DNA of 5,160 nt. It comes from Clostridia bacterium (GTDB taxonomy: Bacteria > Bacillota > Clostridia > UMGS1883). The notes under the pieces were generated by a model, which saw nothing but the letters and a program-made list of their open reading frames with translations, had not been told where the DNA came from and did no database searches. Shown here piece after piece: positions 1 through 5,160 of this stretch. The stretch spans positions 1 to 5,160 of the forward strand of contig JAFUJG010000144.1 of NCBI GenBank assembly GCA_017468215.1, given 5' to 3'. The position numbers and the translations under genes were made by a program. Every line of letters starts with the position of its first letter. Within the stretch, counting starts at the first letter, position 1.

Positions 1-1131
1 CAGATTGCTATCATTTTAACTGTTTTGTCGTTCAGCCCCGACGAGAGAATTGCCAATACATGTGGAATTGTAATGTTTGCCTTCTGGGGTGTAGTTGTAC
101 TGTTTAAAATTTTTGACAGACATTTGTATTGGGATAATTATGTGAAATATTTAATTGTTGTGTACGCAGTATGGTTTTTAGCTACAAAGGTATTTTTTAG
201 TACCGGTCTTTATCCTTCGGGCGGTGTTGGGGTTGTAACCTTTTTGCCGTATTGTATGATTTTCTATATAATAGGTTTAAATTTTTGCGACAAAGAAAAC
301 AGCGTTAGTAATATAATTACTGCGTTTTTTATCGGTGAGATATTACTTACACTTACATTACTTCCATATCTTGAAGCAATTTCAGAGTCTCGATACGAAT
401 TCCTGGCAAAAAATCAGATGGGACAGATGTTGGGAACCGGTGTAGTATTTGGTTTCTTTATATTGTTTCAGCATTATAAGAATATTGTTGCAAAAATAGT
501 GGTGCTTATATTAGCATCTGTCAGCTTAATGTCACTTTTAGTAGTTGGTTCACGTACTCCGTTGATTGCAATCGGTGTTATTGCTATTATTTCGTTTGTG
601 TCTAAAAAAGAGAAAAAAGGCAGCGACTATGCATTTGCTTTGGCAATTATTATTGCGATAGCAATTACGGTCTCTTTCCTTGGTGGTTTAGATTATGTTT
701 TGGAATTATTCGAACTGAATGATACAAGCAGTAGTCTTGATATTAACGACATGACAAGTGGTAGATTTACACTTTATGAGCAAGCATTGGTTGAATTTGT
801 GCAAAGCCCCTTAATAGGGATAGGTGCCGCATATTATGTTGATAATTTTATTATTAATATCTTGCGTTGCGGTGGAGTGTTACTGCTTATTCTTATGTTA
901 CCAATTTCATATGGAAAAATGTACTCTACATATAAAAAAACCAGTGAAATTGCTGCCCATACAGACAATTCTATTTTAGTGTCAGCCTCTAAGACCCTGC
1001 TGATATTCTATTTTGTAGTTTCATTAATGGAAGGTTATCCTCCCATGGGGCCTGGCACGTCCACATTCTTCATGTGGCTTTTAATAGGTATTGTATCGGG
1101 AAAAGGGGGCCTTTTGAGTGAATCAAAATAA
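1..1131 (+). CDS. Wzy-like O-antigen polymerase/ligase family membrane protein, 5'-truncated
   Basis: The frame is open from the first base, so the gene begins upstream; 376 residues are visible and a few tens are probably missing. The protein is strongly hydrophobic, with roughly ten membrane segments by eye. Family-like features (window codon numbering) are a KNQMGQ stretch near residue 138, a V-G-S-R-T-P motif at 182-187 at the end of a membrane helix, and a T-S-G-R motif at 252-255 followed by a 'spliGiG'-like segment. The last two sit where the O-antigen ligase/Wzy domain (PF04932-type) carries its conserved arginines. Known Wzy proteins polymerise lipid-linked repeat units outside the cytoplasmic membrane. 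A WaaL-type ligase is possible, but the adjacent flippase and glycosyltransferases favour a polymerase. The stop is TAA, and the 3' end overlaps the next gene by 14 nt. Family fairly sure; exact role inferred. Confidence 0.85.
   Translation, partial: QIAIILTVLSFSPDERIANTCGIVMFAFWGVVVLFKIFDRHLYWDNYVKYLIVVYAVWFLATKVFFSTGLYPSGGVGVVTFLPYCMIFYIIGLNFCDKENSVSNIITAFFIGEILLTLTLLPYLEAISESRYEFLAKNQMGQMLGTGVVFGFFILFQHYKNIVAKIVVLILASVSLMSLLVVGSRTPLIAIGVIAIISFVSKKEKKGSDYAFALAIIIAIAITVSFLGGLDYVLELFELNDTSSSLDINDMTSGRFTLYEQALVEFVQSPLIGIGAAYYVDNFIINILRCGGVLLLILMLPISYGKMYSTYKKTSEIAAHTDNSILVSASKTLLIFYFVVSLMEGYPPMGPGTSTFFMWLLIGIVSGKGGLLSESK
1105..1109 (+). promoter_or_regulatory. Ribosome binding site supporting the GTG start at 1118
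   Basis: A GGGGG run lies 8 nt before GTG 1118, inside the 3' end of the polymerase gene. It supports the GTG rather than the next ATG (1157), which would cut into the first beta-strand of the glycosyltransferase fold. The site lies in a short inverted repeat (1101-1106 with 1110-1115). Confidence 0.6.
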
Positions 1132-2059
1132 CAAACTAAGCGTTGTTATTGCAACAATGAACAGAACAGAGTCTCTGCGTGATACTCTTGAATATCTTGA
1201 AAAATCTTCTGTTTTACCTACTGAGGTTATTGTGGTTGACCAAAGTACAAATACAGAAATACATAGCGAAAACCTAAAGTTATGTGAACAAATTAATATG
1301 AATGTCCAGGTGTTTTTCAGAGAACCTTCGCTTACTGCCGCAAGAAATTTTGGCATAACAAAGGCAGAAAATGATGTTGTTATCTTCATGGATGACGATG
1401 TACGTGTTCAGGAAAACACTATTGAAAATATAACCAAATTAATGTCCGATTCGACAATCAGCATGATTGGAGGTCTGGATGAAAAACCCAGCATGACAAA
1501 ATCCCTCATTGGATATTTGTTTGGTAAAAAGTCGTATTTTAAACGCAACATAGGTCATGTAACAGGGGCGTTATATGGTCGATATCCAATGGTTATTGAT
1601 AAAGAAACGCCGACACAGTGGGCGATGGGCTACTTCTTTGTAGTACGGAAATCTCTTGTAGAAAAATGGAATCTTGATTGGGACGAAAGGTTTTTATCCT
1701 ACGGTTATCCCGAGGATTTGGATTTCAGCTTCCGCTATTACAGAGAAGCTAAAAAAGAGGGGTTGAAATGCATAATTACACCTGATGTAACTGTTAAACA
1801 TATGTGCTCCCAGGAATGGAGAGAAATACCCAGCAAGGTTACATATATGTACATCGTACACCGTGAATATCTCACATATAAATGGGGTTTAGGCTTTTGG
1901 TCGAGAGTTCAGACCAGGTGGTCTAACTTTGGAATGCTTTTAGAGCGTTTAATGCATCGCAATAATGCAGTCGATGTAATAAAAGCACAGCTTTTCTGTG
2001 ACACATACAGAAAAGATATCAAAAAAGGTATTTTACACAGTGAGCTTTACATGAAATAA
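1118..2059 (+). CDS. Glycosyltransferase family 2 (GT-A fold)
   Basis: This 313-residue protein shows the ordered GT-A signature of family 2 glycosyltransferases. The nucleotide-binding strand S-V-V-I-A-T-M-N-R is at 8-16, V-I-V-V-D at 37-41, an L-T-A-A-R-N segment at 72-77, and the metal-binding D-D-D triad at 92-94. A W-A-M-G-Y-F acceptor-side segment is at 168-173, and Y-P-E-D at 197-200 carries the likely catalytic base. H228 in a V-K-H-M context is a common late metal or nucleotide contact. No membrane segment is evident, so it probably acts at the cytoplasmic face, adding a sugar from a nucleotide donor to a lipid-linked acceptor. The start is GTG with a good ribosome binding site; starting later at M14 would remove the first strand. 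It overlaps the upstream gene by 14 nt and is 12 nt from the next, suggesting cotranscription. Donor and acceptor cannot be told. Confidence 0.92.
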   Translation: MNQNNKLSVVIATMNRTESLRDTLEYLEKSSVLPTEVIVVDQSTNTEIHSENLKLCEQINMNVQVFFREPSLTAARNFGITKAENDVVIFMDDDVRVQENTIENITKLMSDSTISMIGGLDEKPSMTKSLIGYLFGKKSYFKRNIGHVTGALYGRYPMVIDKETPTQWAMGYFFVVRKSLVEKWNLDWDERFLSYGYPEDLDFSFRYYREAKKEGLKCIITPDVTVKHMCSQEWREIPSKVTYMYIVHREYLTYKWGLGFWSRVQTRWSNFGMLLERLMHRNNAVDVIKAQLFCDTYRKDIKKGILHSELYMK

Positions 2060-2071
2060 TCGGAGGCAGCT

Positions 2072-3007
2072 ATGAACAAACCTGTAATCAGCATTATTTG
2101 TAATACGTTTAACCAAGAAAAATATATTGCAGAAGCCTTAGACAGCTTTTTGATGCAAAAGGTAAATGTTCCCTTTGAAATATTGGTTCATGACGATGCT
2201 TCTACAGATAAAACGCCTGAAATTGTGCGTGAATACGAGGCAAAGTACCCTGATGTTATAAAGCCGATTTACCAAACGGAAAATCAGTACTCAAAAGGAG
2301 TCAGCATTACGCCTGTTATCCAGATACCGAGAGCAAAGGGCAAGTACATAGCTTTTTGTGAAGGTGACGATTATTGGACAGATGAAAACAAATTACAAAT
2401 GCAGTTTGATTTTATGGAGAATAATCCTGACTATACTCTTTGTTGTCACGCCTACAGCATGGTAAACAAGGATAGAACGCTAATTGAGGAGAGGTTTGAT
2501 TTTTCCGATGATTGTGATGTGCCGATGAAAAGACTTATTGGCAATCAGCTTTTAGTACCTCAGTTTGCAACTCACTTTTTGAGAACAGAGTGTATTTCTC
2601 AATTTAAGGGAGAATTTCTCGGTAGGCAAAGTAAAGATATGATTATACGAATTTTCTGTGCAACACGTGGAAAAATATTTTATTTTAACAGAAATATGTC
2701 CTGTTACAGAAGATTTACAGAAGGCTCCTGGACAATGCGTGAAGGGCAAAGTGCAGCACGAATGGCAAATGAAATCAGAAGTTATATACCGTTTCTTGAA
2801 AAACTTAATGAATATACAGATTTTCAGTACGATGCCGATATAAGAAAAGAAATTGATGACAGACTTTTCAAGAGTGATTTACTTGAAAACAACTATAAAG
2901 CTGCAAGAAAGAGGCAAGCATTTAAAACAGCCTCAATTAAAAGAAAGCTGTATGTTGTAGTGGGATGTGTTTTCCCACAGCTTATAACAAAAATTCGAAA
3001 ACAGTAA
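2072..3007 (+). CDS. Glycosyltransferase family 2, EGDDYW subtype
   Basis: This 311-residue protein starts at ATG with a clear GGAGG site at 2062-2066. The first strand I-S-I-I-C-N-T-F-N is at 6-14, H-D-D-A-S-T-D-K-T at 40-48 binds nucleotide, and the DXD-type motif E-G-D-D-Y-W is at 97-102, followed by a K-L-Q segment. The second half has D189 and then G-K-I-F-Y-F leading to C-Y-R-R at 211-214. This matches the 'Gki.yl...m..YR' pattern seen in this subgroup of glycan-cluster transferases. It is clearly a different paralogue from the gene upstream (different motif set, D-D-x-S-x-D rather than an internal D-D-D), so the two probably add different sugars. The C-terminus is basic with a hydrophobic stretch near 291-305 that could help membrane association. 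The flippase start follows 14 nt after its TAA stop. Sugar specificity unknown. Confidence 0.93.
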   Translation: MNKPVISIICNTFNQEKYIAEALDSFLMQKVNVPFEILVHDDASTDKTPEIVREYEAKYPDVIKPIYQTENQYSKGVSITPVIQIPRAKGKYIAFCEGDDYWTDENKLQMQFDFMENNPDYTLCCHAYSMVNKDRTLIEERFDFSDDCDVPMKRLIGNQLLVPQFATHFLRTECISQFKGEFLGRQSKDMIIRIFCATRGKIFYFNRNMSCYRRFTEGSWTMREGQSAARMANEIRSYIPFLEKLNEYTDFQYDADIRKEIDDRLFKSDLLENNYKAARKRQAFKTASIKRKLYVVVGCVFPQLITKIRKQ

Positions 3008-3008
3008 A

Positions 3009-3014
3009 AGAAGG
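3009..3014 (+). promoter_or_regulatory. Ribosome binding site fixing the flippase start at TTG 3022
   Basis: AGAAGG ends 7 nt before TTG 3022, directly after the stop of the preceding gene. The alternative in-frame ATG at 2965 lies 43 nt inside the preceding gene, lacks a comparable site and would add a polar tail not typical of the family. Confidence 0.65.
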
Positions 3015-3021
3015 TAATCAT

Positions 3022-4476
3022 TTGCGAACAACAAAAACAAGCGTATTTTCAAATTTAATATGGCGATTTGGTGAACGCTGTGGGGCAGAGGTTGTTCAAA
3101 TTCTTGTATCTGTTATATTGGCAAGAATTTTGGCTCCCGAAGCATTCGGTACAATTGCGCTTATATTGGTATTTTCCAATATTCTGCAGGTGTTTGTAGA
3201 CAGTGGACTTGGCAATGCACTTATCCAGAAAAAAGATGCTGACGATTTAGATTTTTCCAGTGTATTTTATTTTAACATTCTTGTATGAATTGTGCTGTAT
3301 CTTTTGCTGTTCTTTGGTGCACCTTTTATTTCAAATTATTATGAAAACCCCGAGCTGACACCCCTTGTCCGTGTATTGGGGCTTACGGTAGTAATCTCCG
3401 GTGTGAAAAATGTTCAGCAGGCATATATTTCACGAACAATGCAGTTTCGCAAGTTTTTCATAACATCTCTTGCGGGCGTTCTTGCGGCGGCAGTGATAAG
3501 TATTGCAATGGCGTTAAACGACTTCGGTATATGGGCACTTATTGCTCAGAAGGTTATTAACCTGGCTGTGGCAACTGTTCTTATGTGGCTCACAGTTAAC
3601 TGGAGACCTAAGCTTATGTTCTCCTGGAACAGACTTAAGGGGCTTATTTCATACGGTTGGAAGCTTCTGGTGTCTTCCTTGATTGATACTGTCTACAGAG
3701 AATTGAGCAAGCTTATCATAGGCAAAAGATACTCAGAAACAGACCTTGCCTATTACAACCAGGGTAACCAGTATCCTAATCTTATTGCAATTAATATCAA
3801 TACGGCCATTGACAGTGTTATTTTCCCGGTAATGAGTCAGGAGCAGAATGACCCTCAAAGAGTTAAAGCAATGACTCGTCGTGCGATGAAAACAGGCATT
3901 TACATAATGGCCCCGCTTATGATGGGACTTGCGTTTACTGCACCTAATGTGGTAAGCCTTATTCTGACAGATAAGTGGCTTCCCTGTGTGCCGTTTATGT
4001 GTATATTCTGTATCACATTTATGTTTTATCCGTTGCATACAACAAATCTTAATGCAATTAAGGCGATGGGAAGAAGCGATTTATTCTTAAAGCTTGAAAT
4101 TTTAAAGAAGTTAGTTGGCGTAGTACTGCTTTTGGCAAGTATGTGGCACAGTGTTATGGCAATGGCATACAGTATGATTATAAGCAGCTTAGCAAGCCAG
4201 ATTATTAATTCCTTCCCCAATAAAAAGCTTCTTAATTACGGATATATTGAGCAACTGAAGGATATTCTGCCCAGTATATTACTTGCTGTGTTTATGGGCG
4301 GCTGTGTATATTTTATAGGATACAGCAGTCTGCCGGTATTTATTGAGCTTGCCCTTCAGATTATAGCAGGTGCCGCGATTTACATAGCAGGGTCAATTGT
4401 CACAAAGAATGAATCCTTTGGCTATATGTTTGACATTGTAAAATCATTTCTTTCAAAAAAGAAAAAGGTGAACTAA
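3022..4476 (+). pseudogene. Wzx-type polysaccharide flippase (MOP/PST family), interrupted by in-frame TGA at codon 89
   Basis: Read through the TGA at 3286-3288, this is one 484-residue protein, the usual length for PST-type flippases, which move undecaprenyl-linked repeat units across the membrane. Before the stop are L-A-R-I-L-A-P-E at 33-40, F-G at 42-43, V-D-S-G at 59-62 and A-L-I-Q-K-K-D at 66-72. After it, in the same frame, come a hydrophobic Y-L-L-L-F-F segment, D-L-A-Y-Y-N at 241-246, an L-T-D-K-W-L-P segment and G-R-S-D at 350-353 before L-K-L-E. All are family hallmarks, and there is no frame change or deletion. As separate reading frames the pieces are 3022-3288 (88 residues) and 3292-4476 (394 residues, GTG start). 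The second has no recognisable ribosome binding site, and neither half looks functional alone since the break lies within the membrane bundle. Loss of function, read-through and sequencing error all remain possible. The next gene starts 1 nt after the TAA stop. Confidence 0.85.
3286..3288 (+). other. In-frame TGA inside the flippase
   Basis: Codon 89 lies in the loop or helix start after F-Y-F-N-I-L-V. The sequence resumes in the same frame with I-V-L-Y-L-L-L. One base change could have made it from TGG, TGC, TGT, TCA, CGA, GGA or others. The other genes here use TGG for tryptophan and end in TAA, so the stop is isolated. Confidence 0.9.
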
Positions 4477-4477
4477 G

Positions 4478-5160
4478 ATGAAAAAGCTTTTAATTATAGG
4501 GGCAAACCCCGAAACAATCAGTTTAATAAAAAAAGCAAAGGCTATGGGCATTAAAACCTATGTAACAGACTATAATCCTGATGCTTTTGCAAAAAAGTTT
4601 GCGTCTGTTCCGTGCAACGTTGACGGTATGGATGTTAATGGGTTGGTTGAACTTGTAAAGAGCGAAGAAATTGATGCTGTTCTGGTGGGTGTTGCGGAGG
4701 CGTTGATTCCTACATACTGCAAGGTTTGTGAAATTTTGGATTACCCTTGCTTTGCTACACTTGAGCAGTTTGAATATATGATAAAGAAAAACAAGTTTAA
4801 GGATTTATGCCGAAAGTACGATGTGCCTGTTGTAGCTGAGTTTTCCAAGGAGCATCCGGAAGAATTCGTATATCCTTTGGTTGTTAAACCTGTGGACAGC
4901 TCCAGCTCAAAAGGCGTGTCTATATGCCACAACAGGGAAGAATATGATATTGCTGTAGAAAAAGCATTAAGCTTTTCTCCCAGTAAAACATATATTATCG
5001 AAAAATATATGGACGGGCTTGAGGTTATTGCATATTACGTTATTCAGGACGGAGAGCCTTCGTTTGTTGCTATGTGTGACAGATATACCAGTAAGGAACA
5101 GGTGGGAGTTACACAGCTTCCGTCGGCATACATTTTCCCATCTCAGCATTTGCCTAAATA
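4478..5160 (+). CDS. ATP-grasp domain protein, 3'-truncated
   Basis: The ATG at 4478 has an AAGG site at 4465-4468 and lies 1 nt after the flippase stop; the frame stays open to the window edge (227 complete codons). The N-terminus is a Rossmann-like pre-ATP-grasp domain (K-K-L-L-I-I-G-A-N at 2-10, T-D at 30-31, a V-L-V-G-V-A-E-A segment at 68-75), as in CarB- or PurK-like ligases. An N-K-F-K-D segment at 105-109 opens the ATP-grasp domain. V-V-K-P-V-D at 135-140, then S-S-S-S-K-G-V at 141-147, is the nucleotide-binding lysine and flexible loop; I-I-E-K-Y at 173-177 is the hinge strand contacting adenine, and E182 follows in G-L-E-V. ATP-grasp enzymes join a carboxylate to an amine or thiol through an acyl-phosphate. 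In a glycan operon it may ligate an amino acid or similar group to a sugar or precursor, but this is inference. The C-terminal metal-binding residues lie beyond the window. Confidence 0.88.
   Translation, partial: MKKLLIIGANPETISLIKKAKAMGIKTYVTDYNPDAFAKKFASVPCNVDGMDVNGLVELVKSEEIDAVLVGVAEALIPTYCKVCEILDYPCFATLEQFEYMIKKNKFKDLCRKYDVPVVAEFSKEHPEEFVYPLVVKPVDSSSSKGVSICHNREEYDIAVEKALSFSPSKTYIIEKYMDGLEVIAYYVIQDGEPSFVAMCDRYTSKEQVGVTQLPSAYIFPSQHLPK

Noticed and set aside
25..27. TTG at 25 as the true start of the polymerase
   Set aside because: The frame is open to base 1 with hydrophobic residues upstream, and no ribosome binding site precedes 25. The gene is more likely cut by the window edge.
1123..1389. 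Minus-strand open frame of 88 codons
   Set aside because: It is antisense to the motif-bearing N-terminal half of the first glycosyltransferase and has no independent support.
2658..2843. Plus-strand 61-codon frame inside the second glycosyltransferase
   Set aside because: It is out of frame within a gene with clear family motifs, and its translation is not recognisable.
2965..2967. ATG at 2965 as the flippase start
   Set aside because: It lies inside the preceding gene and has no clear ribosome binding site, whereas TTG 3022 has AGAAGG at the right distance and gives a family-like N-terminus.
3286..3322. TGA as selenocysteine with a downstream SECIS hairpin
   Set aside because: Only a 4-bp pairing (3292-3295 with 3319-3322) around a long loop is visible, and flippases are not known selenoproteins.
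3733..4038. Minus-strand open frame of 101 codons
   Set aside because: It lies fully antisense to the well-supported flippase, and its Cys/His/Lys-rich translation resembles no family and has no ribosome binding site context. It is a shadow frame.
1..5160. Alternative genetic code with TGA as tryptophan or glycine
   Set aside because: Tryptophan is encoded by TGG in every gene I checked, and TGA occurs only once in frame. A recoded AT-rich genome would be expected to use TGA often.

Overview
The window is a single-strand (+), tightly packed piece of a surface-polysaccharide (capsule, exopolysaccharide or cell-wall glycan) biosynthesis operon. The low-GC, AT-ending codon use, the strong AGGAGG-type ribosome binding sites and the mix of ATG, GTG and TTG starts point to a Bacillota organism, most likely a gut-type member of the Clostridia. 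This assignment is inferred from composition and protein style only; no marker gene is present.

Layout, left to right: (1) 1-1131, an O-antigen-polymerase/ligase-like (Wzy-type) membrane protein whose 5' end lies outside the window; (2) 1118-2059, a GT-A fold family 2 glycosyltransferase starting at GTG and overlapping the polymerase by 14 nt; (3) 2072-3007, a second, different family 2 glycosyltransferase; (4) 3022-4476, a full-length Wzx/MOP-type polysaccharide flippase interrupted by one in-frame TGA at 3286-3288; (5) 4478-5160, an ATP-grasp enzyme that runs off the right edge. Gaps between genes are 1 to 14 nt, and I see no promoter, terminator, RNA gene, repeat array or mobile element. 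No stretch over 300 bases lacks a gene.

Together the genes suggest a Wzx/Wzy-type pathway. The two glycosyltransferases would extend a lipid-linked repeat unit on the cytoplasmic face, the flippase would move it across the membrane, and the Wzy-like protein would polymerise it outside. The ATP-grasp enzyme could attach an amino acid or other carboxylate-containing group to a sugar precursor or glycan, but its substrate cannot be read from the sequence. The initiating sugar-phosphate transferase and chain-length regulators are not in the window and presumably lie in the flanks.

The main anomaly is the internal TGA in the flippase. The protein reads as a continuous, well-preserved family member on both sides of it in the same frame. 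This makes it a recent nonsense mutation, a sequencing error, or a stop that is read through, rather than two genes. I did not find convincing evidence of a wholly new system.
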